Below are positions 1 to 15,838 of a stretch of DNA of 64,000 nucleotides, piece by piece. Position numbers and translations under genes: made by a program. Source of the DNA: Methylibium sp. Root1272 (GTDB taxonomy: Bacteria > Pseudomonadota > Gammaproteobacteria > Burkholderiales > Burkholderiaceae_C); contig NZ_LMDY01000002.1 in assembly GCF_001425905.1 (NCBI RefSeq), positions 84,499 to 148,498 of the forward strand, read 5' to 3'. How positions within the stretch are numbered: the stretch's first letter is position 1; every line of letters starts with the position of its first letter. Below the pieces are notes generated by a model. It saw only the letters and a program-made list of their open reading frames with translations. It searched no databases and was not told the origin of the DNA.

Positions 1-46
1 GCCTGGCGCGCGGAGCGCGTGCAGGCGATCGAGCCGCGGGGGCAAG

Positions 47-2086
<2,040 letters not shown>

Positions 2087-2100
2087 GCCGGTCGGCGTCC

Positions 2101-2535
2101 TCAGGGGGCGGTGCTGTCCTGGCGATCGCGGCCGATGCCCAGCCAGTTCGAGGGCGAGAATCGGCTGCTGCGCGCCGGCACGCTGTCCAGTGCAGGGAGC
2201 GGACGGCTCAGACCGAAGCCGCTGGTGTCCTGCGACCACGCGAGTTCCTGCTGCGCGACCGGCGCACGGCGCGGGATCTGCGCCAGCGCCGCGCGCGTTT
2301 CTCGCGCAGCCACTTCCATGTGGATCTTGATGTCTTCGGCGGCGGTGGCGTCCTCGAAGCGATCGGCCAGTTCATGCAGGGCGTAGTCGCTGAGGCTGCG
2401 GCACACGCTCGCCACCTCGTCGGCGTAGTGGCGCTGACGCAGCATGCGGGCCACGTCGATGCCTTCGCCCAGCGTGCGCAGCAGCGTGAAGTGGATGCGG
2501 GTGGCGAGCTGAAGGCGGGTGAAGGTGGTGGACAT
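2101..2535 (-). CDS. Hypothetical protein, 144 aa, on the opposite strand of the leucine locus
   Basis: A small protein that I do not recognise, lying between mccA and the HMG-CoA lyase gene and pointing the other way. The first 85 residues look helical (MSTTFTRLQLATRIHF, then LRQRHYADEVASVCRSLSDYALHEL) with balanced charged and hydrophobic residues. The tail is rich in Ser, Pro and Arg and probably disordered. There is no signal peptide or membrane segment. The ATG at 2535-2533 was chosen because the open frame upstream of it runs into the promoter and start of the lyase gene on the other strand. Codon usage looks coding. Its stop lies 15 bases from the mccA stop, so the two genes converge. 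Confidence 0.65.
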   Translation of the reverse strand: MSTTFTRLQLATRIHFTLLRTLGEGIDVARMLRQRHYADEVASVCRSLSDYALHELADRFEDATAAEDIKIHMEVAARETRAALAQIPRRAPVAQQELAWSQDTSGFGLSRPLPALDSVPARSSRFSPSNWLGIGRDRQDSTAP

Positions 2536-2680
2536 CGCGGCGAACCCCGGAAGTTGAGAGCATGGTGCGTTACCGGTGTCGTCACGCCCATCCCGCACAA
2601 TGGGGAGAGCGGTCCGCTCGTTCACGGGGTGCCCGTCAGTGCACCGAAATGCACCGTCAAATGTTTGTGAGGAACCACAC

Positions 2681-3604
2681 ATGTTGCCGAGCCGGGTGAC
2701 GCTGGTCGACGTCGGTCCGCGGGACGGTCTGCAGAACGAGAAGCAGCCGGTCGCTGCAGAGCACAAGATCGAATTGGTGCATCGGCTGCAGTCCGCCGGA
2801 TTGCGCGAGATCGAGGTCACCAGCTTCGTCAGCCCGAAATGGGTGCCGCAGATGGCCGACAACGCGCAGGTCCTGGCCGGCCTGCGCCGCCGGCCCGGCG
2901 TGCGCTACAGCGTCCTGGTGCCGAACCTGAAGGGGCTCGAGGCGGCGCTGCGGCCGGACCGCAAGGAGTGGCCCGACGAGGTCGTCGTGTTCGGTGCCGC
3001 GAGCGAGGCCTTCAGCCAGAAGAACATCAATTGCGGCATCGCCGAATCGATCGAGCGCTTCGCGCCGGTCGTCGCCGCGGCGCGCGAGGCCGGCATCAAG
3101 GTGCGCGGCGCGATCTCCTGCGCGCTCGCCTGCCCCTACGAAGGCGAGGTGTCGCCCGACCGCGTCGAGCAGGTGGTGCGACTGATGCAGGGCATCGGCG
3201 TGCAGCATGTCGGCGTGGCCGACACCATCGGCGTCGGCACGCCACGGCGGGTGCAGGCGGCGATGGAGCGTGCGCTGAAGCACTACCCGCTCGCCGAGGT
3301 GAGCGGCCATTTCCACGACACCTATGGCCAGGCGCTGGCGAACATCTACGCCTGCCTCGAACTCGGCGTGTACCGCTTCGACGCCAGCGTCGCCGGCCTC
3401 GGTGGCTGCCCTTACGCGAAGGGCGCGACCGGCAATGTCGCGACCGAGGACGTGGTCTTCCTGTTGCACGGGCTGGGCATCGACACCGGCATCGATCTCG
3501 ATGCACTCGTGGACACCGCAGCCCACATTTCCGGCGTGCTGGGTCGCAAGCCGGTATCGCGGGTGGCGAACGCGGTGCTGGCAAAGCGGGCGGTGCCGGC
3601 ATGA
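2681..3604 (+). CDS. mvaB: Hydroxymethylglutaryl-CoA lyase
   Basis: Cleaves 3-hydroxy-3-methylglutaryl-CoA to acetoacetate and acetyl-CoA, the last step of leucine degradation. The protein has 307 residues and is a DRE-TIM metallolyase. Visible motifs are LVDVGPRDGLQNE at the first beta strand (metal and substrate Arg-Asp), SFVSPKWVPQMAD, the metal-binding GHFHDTYGQAL histidines, and the signature GGCPYAKGATGN with its catalytic cysteine. The start at 2681 is preceded by a GTGAGGA ribosome site and matches the family N-terminus; an upstream in-frame ATG would add an unrelated 35-residue leader. The stop overlaps the start of the next gene (ATGA), so at least four genes appear translationally coupled. 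Confidence 0.93.
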   Translation: MLPSRVTLVDVGPRDGLQNEKQPVAAEHKIELVHRLQSAGLREIEVTSFVSPKWVPQMADNAQVLAGLRRRPGVRYSVLVPNLKGLEAALRPDRKEWPDEVVVFGAASEAFSQKNINCGIAESIERFAPVVAAAREAGIKVRGAISCALACPYEGEVSPDRVEQVVRLMQGIGVQHVGVADTIGVGTPRRVQAAMERALKHYPLAEVSGHFHDTYGQALANIYACLELGVYRFDASVAGLGGCPYAKGATGNVATEDVVFLLHGLGIDTGIDLDALVDTAAHISGVLGRKPVSRVANAVLAKRAVPA

Positions 3605-4098
3605 GCGACCACGCATCGCTGGACCAGCGGCCCGAAGGCTTCCGCCGTGTCACGCAGCTGCTGGCCGAGCGCGGCCACGCGCACACGCCGCGCTGGCTCG
3701 ACGTGGCCGCCCGCACCTCGCAGGAGGCGGCCGATGCGCTGGGCATCGCACTCGGCCAGATCGCCAAGAGCGTGATCTTCCGGCGTCGCGCCGACGATGT
3801 GGCGGTGCTGGTCGTGACGTCCGGCGACCGGCGCGTCGACGAGAAGAAGGTGGCCGCGCTGGTCGGTCCGGTCGGTCGGGCCGACGCCGACTTCGTGAAG
3901 GCGCGCACCGGCTACTCGATCGGCGGCGTGTCGCCGATCGGCCACGCCTCGCCCTGCGTCACGCTGATCGACCGCGAACTGTTCCGCTTTGCGGAGGTGT
4001 GGGCGGCGGCCGGCCATCCCAATGGCGTGTTCGCGCTGAGCCCTCAGGCGCTGGAACAGCTGACGGCCGCGCCGGTGGCCGACGTGGTGCAGTCATGA
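3601..4098 (+). CDS. YbaK/EbsC-family aminoacyl-tRNA deacylase
   Basis: Protein of 165 residues of the YbaK/ProX fold, whose members remove wrongly attached amino acids (Ala or Cys from tRNA-Pro) in trans. Typical features are the QIAKSVIFR strand with the conserved lysine, the DVAVLVVTSGDRRVDEKKVA segment, and the glycine-rich GYSIGGVSPIGH loop that forms the substrate pocket. The ATG overlaps the HMG-CoA lyase stop, and the stop overlaps the next start, so it is part of a tightly packed operon. It has no obvious link to leucine catabolism. Exact tRNA specificity cannot be read from the sequence. Confidence 0.85.
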   Translation: MSDHASLDQRPEGFRRVTQLLAERGHAHTPRWLDVAARTSQEAADALGIALGQIAKSVIFRRRADDVAVLVVTSGDRRVDEKKVAALVGPVGRADADFVKARTGYSIGGVSPIGHASPCVTLIDRELFRFAEVWAAAGHPNGVFALSPQALEQLTAAPVADVVQS

Positions 4099-4304
4099 GC
4101 TCGACGCCGATCGAAGACGACGTATCACCGGTGGCCTCGCCGTGCATCGACATCTGCCGCATCGATGCGGCCAGCGGCTGGTGTGAGGGCTGCTACCGGA
4201 CGATCGACGAGATCGCCATCTGGTCGCGCCTCGACGATGCCGGCAAGCGTGCCGTCTGGCTGCAACTCGATCAGCGGCGCAAGCCGGAGGAGTCTGCAGG
4301 ATGA
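4095..4304 (+). CDS. DUF1289 domain protein, 69 aa
   Basis: Small cysteine-containing protein of the DUF1289 family. It has the family pattern SPCIDICRID followed by GWCEGCYRTIDEIAIWSRLDDAGKRAVW, in which four cysteines (CxxxC and CxxC) are placed to bind a metal. The function of the family is not established. The start codon overlaps the stop of the YbaK-like gene, and its stop overlaps the start of the isomerase gene, both as ATGA junctions. That coupling is the main reason to accept such a short gene. Confidence 0.85.
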   Translation: MSSTPIEDDVSPVASPCIDICRIDAASGWCEGCYRTIDEIAIWSRLDDAGKRAVWLQLDQRRKPEESAG

Positions 4305-4966
4305 CACCGATCACCTTCTGGTTCGACCCGATCTCGCCCTACGCCCATCTCGCCTTCGAGCGCCTGCCGCAGGCGCTCGAAGGCTGCAGCTACGTGGTCG
4401 ATTACCGGCCGGTGCTGTTCGCCGGCCTGCTGCAGCGCTGGGGCCAGCTCGGCCCGGCCGAGATCGGCCCGAAGCGCGACTGGACCTACCGCCAGGTGCT
4501 GTGGTTGGCGCACCGCCATGGCATCGAGCTGCAGATGCCGGCGGTCCATCCGTTCAACCCGCTGCCCTTGCTGCGCCTGCTGGTCGCGTGCGGTCAGGGC
4601 GGCTTGGCGAATCGACACCAGTGCGAGGCGGTGCTGCGCCACGTGTGGACGGGCGGGGCGGTGGTCGATGAACCCCGGCGGCTCGCCGAGCTCGAGGCAC
4701 GCCTGCAACCCGCACGTGATCCACGCTCCGACACGGTGAAGCAGGAATTGCGGGCCAACACCGATGCTGCCATCGCGCGCGGCGTCTTCGGGGTGCCCAC
4801 GCTCGAACTGCCGGGGCACGGGCCGGAGGCCGCCGCGCCGTCGCGCCTGTTCTGGGGTTTCGACGCACTGGACATGGTGGCTGACGGCCTGCGCGGTGCG
4901 GAGGGTTTCGAGCAGCGCTGGAGCGCGGCGGTCGCCGTGGGAGACGGCGTTCAGCGAGTTCGGTGA
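4301..4966 (+). CDS. 2-hydroxychromene-2-carboxylate isomerase family protein
   Basis: Protein of 221 residues with the DsbA/GST-kappa fold. The N-terminus TFWFDPISPYAHLAFERLP carries the serine (DPISPY) that replaces the CxxC of true disulfide oxidoreductases and binds glutathione in 2-hydroxychromene-2-carboxylate isomerases. The segment RGVFGVPTLEL contains the cis-proline loop of the fold. Characterised members isomerise a naphthalene-degradation intermediate, but most homologues are of unknown substrate. It is the last gene of the overlapping operon that begins with HMG-CoA lyase. Nothing else in the window suggests naphthalene degradation, so the named reaction is only a family label. 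Confidence 0.82.
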   Translation: MTPITFWFDPISPYAHLAFERLPQALEGCSYVVDYRPVLFAGLLQRWGQLGPAEIGPKRDWTYRQVLWLAHRHGIELQMPAVHPFNPLPLLRLLVACGQGGLANRHQCEAVLRHVWTGGAVVDEPRRLAELEARLQPARDPRSDTVKQELRANTDAAIARGVFGVPTLELPGHGPEAAAPSRLFWGFDALDMVADGLRGAEGFEQRWSAAVAVGDGVQRVR

Positions 4967-5143
4967 AACCCCCCATAGAAATTTCGGAACTGTTCTCACA
5001 TCGCAAAAATAAAGCCGCGGGTTCACCCTCGGGTTGTCAGTTGCGGTTGGTTTCGCGTCAGAAGCGGGTCAGAGCCGACCGTCATCCTCCGGGGCACGCT
5101 GCATTCCGTGGCGACCGACCAAGCTCAATGGAGGAGACAACCC

Positions 5144-6814
5144 ATGGCTGCCGTTCTACCCAGTAGCGCTGCTGCGCGCCCGATGACCGCTGAGGAAAAG
5201 AAGGTCATCTTCGCTTCCTCGCTCGGAACCGTTTTCGAGTGGTACGACTTCTATCTGTACGGATCGCTGGCGGCCATCATCGCCAAGCAGTTCTTCGCAG
5301 GGCTGGACGCCGGCTCGGCGTTCATCTTCGCGCTGCTGGCGTTTGCCGCCGGCTTCATCGTGCGACCGTTCGGCGCGATCTTCTTCGGCCGTCTGGGCGA
5401 CATGATCGGCCGGAAGTACACCTTCCTGGTCACCATCCTGATCATGGGCCTGTCGACCTTCATCGTCGGCATCCTGCCCAACTACGCCGCGATCGGCGTG
5501 GCCGCACCGGTCATCCTGATCGGTCTGCGCCTGCTGCAGGGTCTGGCGCTCGGCGGTGAGTACGGCGGTGCCGCCACCTACGTGGCCGAGCATGCGCCGC
5601 ACGGCAAGCGCGGCGCCTACACCTCGTGGATCCAGACCACGGCGACGCTGGGCCTGTTCCTGTCGCTGATGGTGATCCTCGGCACCCGCACGATGATCGG
5701 CGAAGCGGCGTTCGCCGACTGGGGCTGGCGTGTGCCTTTCCTGCTCTCGATCTTCCTGCTCGCGATCAGCGTGTGGATCCGCTTGAGCATGAACGAGTCG
5801 CCCGCCTTCAAGAAGATGAAGGAAGAGGGCAAGACCTCCAAGGCGCCGCTGACCGAATCCTTCGGCCAGTGGAAGAACCTGAAGATCGTGATCCTGGCGC
5901 TGATCGGCCTGACCGCCGGCCAGGCCGTGGTCTGGTACACGGGCCAGTTCTACGCGCTGTTCTTCCTGACGCAGTCGCTGAAGGTCGATGGCGCCACCGC
6001 GAACATCATGATCGCGATCTCGCTGCTGATCGGCACGCCGTTCTTCATCGTCTTCGGCTCGCTGTCGGACAAGATCGGCCGCAAGCCCATCATCCTGGCC
6101 GGCTGCCTGATCGCCGCGCTGACCTTCTTCCCGCTGTTCAAGGCGCTCACCGGGGCGGCCAACCCCGACCTCGCCGCCGCCCAGGCGAAGAACAAGGTGC
6201 TGGTGCACGCCGATCCGGCCGAGTGCTCGTTCCAGTTCAACCCGACCGGCACCGTCAAGTTCACCAGCTCCTGCGACATCGCCAAGCAGGTGCTGGCCGC
6301 CGGTTCGGTGAGCTACGACAACGTGGCCCACGCCGCGGGCACGCCCGCGACCATCACGGTCGGCGAGACCGTCATCCAGAGCTACAGCTCCAAGGGCCTC
6401 CCGCCCGACGAGGCGAAGGCGAAGGACGCCGAGTTCAAGAAGTCCGTCGCTGAAACGCTGAAGGCCGCCGGCTACCCCGCCAAGGCCGATCCGGCGAAGA
6501 TGAACAAGCCGCTGATCGTCGGCATCCTGGTGATCCTGGTGATCTACGTCACCATGGTCTACGGGCCGATCGCCGCGATGCTGGTCGAGATGTTCCCGAC
6601 CCGCATCCGCTACACCTCGATGAGCCTGCCGTACCATATCGGCAACGGCTGGTTCGGCGGCCTGCTGCCCACCACCGCCTTCGCGATCGTGGCGCAGACC
6701 GGCAACATGTACAACGGCCTCTGGTACCCGATCATCATTGCCGGCATCACCTTCGTCGTGGGCCTGTTCTTCGTCCGCGAGACCAAGGACGTCGACATCT
6801 ACGCCAAGGACTGA
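5144..6814 (+). CDS. MHS-family MFS transporter with a large inserted loop
   Basis: Proton-coupled metabolite transporter of the major facilitator superfamily, 556 residues, inner membrane. The N-terminal half has the MHS hallmarks: SSLGTVFEWYDFYLYG in helix 1, RPFGAIFFGRLGDMIGRK in loop 2-3, and RLLQGLALGGEYGGAATYVAEHAP in helix 4-5. The second half repeats the loop motif as GSLSDKIGRKP. Most family members have 430-450 residues. The extra length is a hydrophilic insertion of about 120 residues (roughly 335-455) with two cysteines, located after the transmembrane helix that follows the second GRKP motif. The start has a strong GGAGGAGA ribosome site seven bases upstream. The substrate is unknown; related transporters move carboxylates, betaines or shikimate. 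Confidence 0.88.
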   Translation: MAAVLPSSAAARPMTAEEKKVIFASSLGTVFEWYDFYLYGSLAAIIAKQFFAGLDAGSAFIFALLAFAAGFIVRPFGAIFFGRLGDMIGRKYTFLVTILIMGLSTFIVGILPNYAAIGVAAPVILIGLRLLQGLALGGEYGGAATYVAEHAPHGKRGAYTSWIQTTATLGLFLSLMVILGTRTMIGEAAFADWGWRVPFLLSIFLLAISVWIRLSMNESPAFKKMKEEGKTSKAPLTESFGQWKNLKIVILALIGLTAGQAVVWYTGQFYALFFLTQSLKVDGATANIMIAISLLIGTPFFIVFGSLSDKIGRKPIILAGCLIAALTFFPLFKALTGAANPDLAAAQAKNKVLVHADPAECSFQFNPTGTVKFTSSCDIAKQVLAAGSVSYDNVAHAAGTPATITVGETVIQSYSSKGLPPDEAKAKDAEFKKSVAETLKAAGYPAKADPAKMNKPLIVGILVILVIYVTMVYGPIAAMLVEMFPTRIRYTSMSLPYHIGNGWFGGLLPTTAFAIVAQTGNMYNGLWYPIIIAGITFVVGLFFVRETKDVDIYAKD

Positions 6815-6827
6815 GGAGCCCAAGACC

Positions 6828-6980
6828 ATGTGGAAGATCGCACTCGGATTCATCGCCTTCGCGGCCGTCGCCATGTACGTGCTGATGAAGAGCGGCGGTG
6901 ACATCGACCTGAGCGGAGAGAAGCACGGCATCGAGGTGCCGCCGCCGGCCGCTCCGGCCGCCTCGTCCAGCGGGTACTGA
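6828..6980 (+). CDS. Small single-span membrane protein, 50 aa
   Basis: A 50-residue protein starting 13 bases after the transporter stop with a GGAG ribosome site (CTGAGGAGCC). Residues 2-21 form one hydrophobic helix (WKIALGFIAFAAVAMYVLM). The rest is an acidic to Pro/Ala/Ser-rich tail ending PPPAAPAASSSGY. It resembles small accessory subunits that accompany transporters, but I know no named family for it. The perfect terminator follows 22 bases later, so it is the last gene of the transporter transcript. Confidence 0.72.
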   Translation: MWKIALGFIAFAAVAMYVLMKSGGDIDLSGEKHGIEVPPPAAPAASSSGY

Positions 6981-7002
6981 CCCGCTCCGCACTCCGGGTT
7001 GA

Positions 7003-7039
7003 ACGGCGCGCTGCCTCGGCAGCGCGCCGTTTTTCTTTT
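7003..7039 (+). terminator. Rho-independent terminator after the transporter operon
   Basis: A perfect 13-bp stem, ACGGCGCGCTGCC (7003-7015) against its complement at 7018-7030, with a two-base apex TC and the T-rich tract TTTTTCTTTT directly after. It lies 22 bases after the 50-residue membrane protein gene and before the uvrA promoter region. It is the clearest intrinsic terminator in the window. Confidence 0.93.
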
Positions 7040-7149
7040 CGGGCCGTACTTGGCTGGCAAGCCCCCAGGCCCGGCTGCGACAAGCCGGCGTGCCGCACGG
7101 TCCGCGACGGTGACTGCCAGAATCTTCGGCCTCACCCTCCGGGACCCCC

Positions 7150-12925
<5,776 letters not shown>

Positions 12926-13016
12926 GGGCGCTGAAACGCCCCCGTTGCAGTGCCGCAATGCACCGGTCGCCCGATACACTGTGATCTTTGTCGCGCTTCT
13001 TCCCCCCGCCCGCCCC

Positions 13017-13778
13017 ATGACCGTCGACCAGAGAACCGGCAGCTCTGCCAGCTTCGAGTTGAAGAGTGCCGCGCTGATGCTGGTCGCGGTGATCCTGAAG
13101 ACCACCGACCGGGCCGCGCTGGCGCGCGAACTGGACGAGCGGATCGCCGACACGCCGGGGCTGTTCGAGCGCGATCCGGTGGTGATCGATCTGTCGCAGG
13201 TGCGCGAGGCCGACGCCGCGATCGATTTCCCGGCGCTGATCGAACTGCTGCGCGAGCGCCAGATGCTGCCGCTCGCCGTGCGGGGCGGCAACGAGGCGCA
13301 GATGGCCGATGCGCTGTCGGCCGGGCTGGTGGAAGCGCCGGCCGGCGCGAACCCCGCCCCACCGGCGCGCGCACCATCGCCGGTGCCCGCGGCACCGCCG
13401 GTCACGCTGACCGAGATCATCCGCGAGGTGCCGGTCGCCGGTCCCGGCACGATGATCGTCGACCGGCCCTTGCGCTCGGGCCAGCAGGTCTACGCCAAGG
13501 GCTGCGACCTGGTGGTGCTGGCGGCGGTGAACGTCGGCGCCGAGGTCATCGCCGACGGCAACATCCATGTCTACGGGCCGCTGCGCGGCCGGGCGATCGC
13601 CGGCGCGCGCGGCAATGCCGACGCCCGCATCTTCGCCACCTGCATGGAGCCGCAGCTGATCTCCATCGCGGGCACCTACCGCACCACCGAAACCCCCTTG
13701 CCCGCCGAGGTGCTGGGCAAGCCGGCCCAGGTGAAGCTGCAAGGCGACAAGCTCCTGCTCGAGGCCCTGAAGGCCTGA
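13017..13778 (+). CDS. minC: Septum site-determining protein MinC
   Basis: Inhibitor of FtsZ ring assembly away from mid-cell, 253 residues, working with MinD and MinE encoded just downstream. Residues 1-105 are the FtsZ-inhibiting N-domain (FELKSAALMLVAVILKTTD). A Pro/Ala linker follows (about 110-130). Residues 140-253 form the C-terminal beta-helix that dimerises and binds MinD, with RSGQQVYAKGCDLVVLAAVN and the DGNIHVYGPLRGRAIAGARG turns. The ATG at 13017 fits the family; an upstream in-frame ATG would add 24 residues across the promoter region, where a GATACACT sequence at 12973 could be a -10 element. Confidence 0.95.
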   Translation: MTVDQRTGSSASFELKSAALMLVAVILKTTDRAALARELDERIADTPGLFERDPVVIDLSQVREADAAIDFPALIELLRERQMLPLAVRGGNEAQMADALSAGLVEAPAGANPAPPARAPSPVPAAPPVTLTEIIREVPVAGPGTMIVDRPLRSGQQVYAKGCDLVVLAAVNVGAEVIADGNIHVYGPLRGRAIAGARGNADARIFATCMEPQLISIAGTYRTTETPLPAEVLGKPAQVKLQGDKLLLEALKA

Positions 13779-13810
13779 AGCTCCCCATCTTCTGAAAGGA
13801 TCTGATACCG

Positions 13811-14626
13811 ATGGCCAGAATCATCGTCGTGACCTCCGGCAAGGGAGGCGTGGGCAAGACGACCACCAGCGCCAGCTTTGCATCCGGACTGGCGCTGCAA
13901 GGCCACAAGACGGCCGTGATCGACTTCGACGTCGGCCTGCGCAACCTCGACCTGATCATGGGCTGCGAGCGCCGCGTGGTGTATGACCTCATCAACGTCA
14001 TCCACAACGAAGCCAACCTGAACCAGGCGCTGATCAAGGACAAGCAGAGCGACAACCTGTTCGTGCTGGCCGCGTCCCAGACCCGCGACAAGGAAGCGCT
14101 GACCAAGGACGGCGTCGAGCGCGTGCTGAAGGAACTGGCCGACATGGGCTTCGAGTACATCGTCTGCGACTCGCCGGCGGGCATCGAGACCGGCGCGCTG
14201 ATGGCGATGCACTTCGCCGACGAGGCGCTGATCGTCACCAACCCCGAGGTCTCGTCGGTGCGCGACTCCGACCGCATCCTCGGCATGCTGTCGTCGAAGA
14301 CCAAGCGGGCGATCGAAGGCAAGGAGCCGATCAAGGAGCACCTGCTGATCACGCGCTACAACCCGAACCGCGTGGTGGGCGGACAGATGCTCTCGCTGGA
14401 GGACATCCAGGAGATCCTGCGCATCGACCTGATCGGCGTGATCCCCGAGTCGGAGACGGTGCTCGACGCGTCCAACCAGGGCGTGCCGGCGATCTACATG
14501 CGCGGCACGCCGGTGTCCGAGGCGTACAAGGACGTGGTACGCCGCTTCCGCGGCGAGAACCCGCCGATGCGCTTCGTCGAGGCCGACCGGCCCGGCTTCT
14601 TCAAGCGTGTGTTCGGAGGGAGGTGA
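13811..14626 (+). CDS. minD: Septum site-determining ATPase MinD
   Basis: Membrane-cycling P-loop ATPase that recruits MinC to the membrane and oscillates under control of MinE. It has 271 residues. The deviant Walker A motif [13 protein letters not shown] occupies residues 8-20 with both lysines present, and switch regions [11 protein letters not shown] and CDSPAGIE are intact. The C-terminus (FFKRVFGG) is the amphipathic membrane-targeting helix. It starts 32 bases after minC, preceded by AAAGGAT, and ends five bases before minE, giving the standard minCDE operon. Confidence 0.97.
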   Translation: MARIIVVTSGKGGVGKTTTSASFASGLALQGHKTAVIDFDVGLRNLDLIMGCERRVVYDLINVIHNEANLNQALIKDKQSDNLFVLAASQTRDKEALTKDGVERVLKELADMGFEYIVCDSPAGIETGALMAMHFADEALIVTNPEVSSVRDSDRILGMLSSKTKRAIEGKEPIKEHLLITRYNPNRVVGGQMLSLEDIQEILRIDLIGVIPESETVLDASNQGVPAIYMRGTPVSEAYKDVVRRFRGENPPMRFVEADRPGFFKRVFGGR

Positions 14627-14630
14627 ACCG

Positions 14631-14897
14631 ATGTCCCTGCTTTCCTTCCTGCTCGGAGAAAAGAAGAAGACCGCCAGCGTCGCCAAGGAGCGGCTGCAGA
14701 TCATCCTGGCCCACGAACGCAGCGGGCGCGGCGGCAGCCGGCCCGACTACCTCGAGGCGCTGCAGCGCGAGCTGGTGGCGGTGATCTCGAAGTACGTGTC
14801 GATCAAGCCGGAGGACATCAAGGTCCACCTGCAGAAGCAGGACAACCTCGAGGTCCTCGAAGTCAAGCTCGAGCTGCCCGAAGCGGCGCGCGGCTGA
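14631..14897 (+). CDS. minE: Cell division topological specificity factor MinE
   Basis: Stimulates MinD ATPase and drives the pole-to-pole oscillation. It has 88 residues, the usual length. The N-terminal [30 protein letters not shown] is the membrane-anchoring and MinD-contacting segment. The remainder is the topological-specificity domain ([22 protein letters not shown]). A very strong GGAGGGAGGTGA ribosome site overlaps the minD stop, consistent with a high MinE supply. Confidence 0.96.
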   Translation: MSLLSFLLGEKKKTASVAKERLQIILAHERSGRGGSRPDYLEALQRELVAVISKYVSIKPEDIKVHLQKQDNLEVLEVKLELPEAARG

Positions 14898-14901
14898 GCC
14901 G

Positions 14902-14919
14902 CGGCCGCCGTGGCGGCCG
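14902..14919. terminator. GC-rich hairpin between convergent minE and the DUF6776-like gene
   Basis: Perfect 8-bp stem CGGCCGCC/GGCGGCCG with a GT apex, four bases after the minE stop and five bases before the stop of the opposing gene. There is no U-tract, so it may slow transcription or protect 3' ends on both strands rather than act as a strong intrinsic terminator. Confidence 0.45.
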
Positions 14920-14923
14920 ATGG

Positions 14924-15607
14924 CTACTTCACGTACATCACGCGCATGCCCAGCAGCTTGCCGTCGGGGCGGTCGAGCACGTTGATCGTGGTCTGACGCG
15001 GCTTGAAGCCCTCCGGCATCGGCACGCTGCCGCGCAGGCTCTCGTGGCTGCCCACCGAGATCGCGACCGGCTTCAGGCTGATCGTGGTCTCGGTGCCGCG
15101 CGCGGTCTCGCCGGCCACGATGAACTGCATCACGCCGGCGAGCGGCTTGCCGGCCGTGGCGCGGTCGCGCGTGAGGATCACGTCGTAGGCCAGTGCCGAG
15201 CCGTCGACGTTGAAGCGCCCGGCCCGCACCTCGACCGTCCCGCCGCGCGGGTCGGGCGGCAGCGAGGCCACCACGGCGGCCACGTCCTTGCGCAGGCGCT
15301 CGGCGGTGTCGCGGCTGGCGCCCAGTTCGTCGGCCAGGCCCTTCTTGTCGGCCACGGCGGCCTCGAGCTGCTTGGTGGTGTCGGCGAGCGCGCCCTGCAG
15401 GCGCAGGCGCTCGGCCTCGGCCTTGTTGAACGAGGCCTGCAGCGCGGTCGACGCGCTGGCCGACAGCCGCGGCGGCAGGTAGCGCTCCTGGATCAGCACA
15501 ACGCCTCCCGCGCCGATCGCGATGCCGACCAGCAGCAACACCAGCCAGCGGGGCAGGCGCCAGCGCGAGCGCCTTCTTCCATAGGGATCAAATGCAACGG
15601 GTTTCAT
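14924..15607 (-). CDS. DUF6776-like single-pass membrane protein with coiled coil
   Basis: Protein of 227 residues, inner membrane. After a basic N-terminus (YGRRRSRWRLPRW), residues 22-41 form one transmembrane helix (LVLLLVGIAIGAGGVVLI). A coiled coil spans about residues 52-105 (FNKAEAERLRLQGALADTTKQ). A beta-rich periplasmic domain follows, with DVILTRDRA, GVMQFIVAGE and TTINVLDRPDGKLLGMRVMYV. This layout is that of a conserved betaproteobacterial family of unknown function. The start at 15607 was preferred to one 16 codons upstream because the basic-plus-hydrophobic N-terminus begins there. It converges on minE. Confidence 0.75.
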   Translation of the reverse strand: MKPVAFDPYGRRRSRWRLPRWLVLLLVGIAIGAGGVVLIQERYLPPRLSASASTALQASFNKAEAERLRLQGALADTTKQLEAAVADKKGLADELGASRDTAERLRKDVAAVVASLPPDPRGGTVEVRAGRFNVDGSALAYDVILTRDRATAGKPLAGVMQFIVAGETARGTETTISLKPVAISVGSHESLRGSVPMPEGFKPRQTTINVLDRPDGKLLGMRVMYVK

Positions 15608-15838
15608 GAACCGGACATCCGTGTTGTGTTGTCTGAGCAGGTTGGCGAAACCCAAAGGTTACAACCCTCCGGCCCCGGCGCTGAAACACGATGTCAGGCG
15701 GCCCGTCGGACGGGGGCGTCGCCCGGCCCCGGTGGATCGTGACGGACTCGACGCGAAAGGGCTCCCGCGGGTCGTCGACGGCGCGATGCCGGCCTTTTGA
15801 CACGCAAGCGCAGCCGCCACCCGCCGACATCAGCGGAC

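Noticed and set aside
1-46. Possible end of an upstream gene before mccA
   Set aside because: Two frames remain open past position 46, but too little sequence is present to identify a product.
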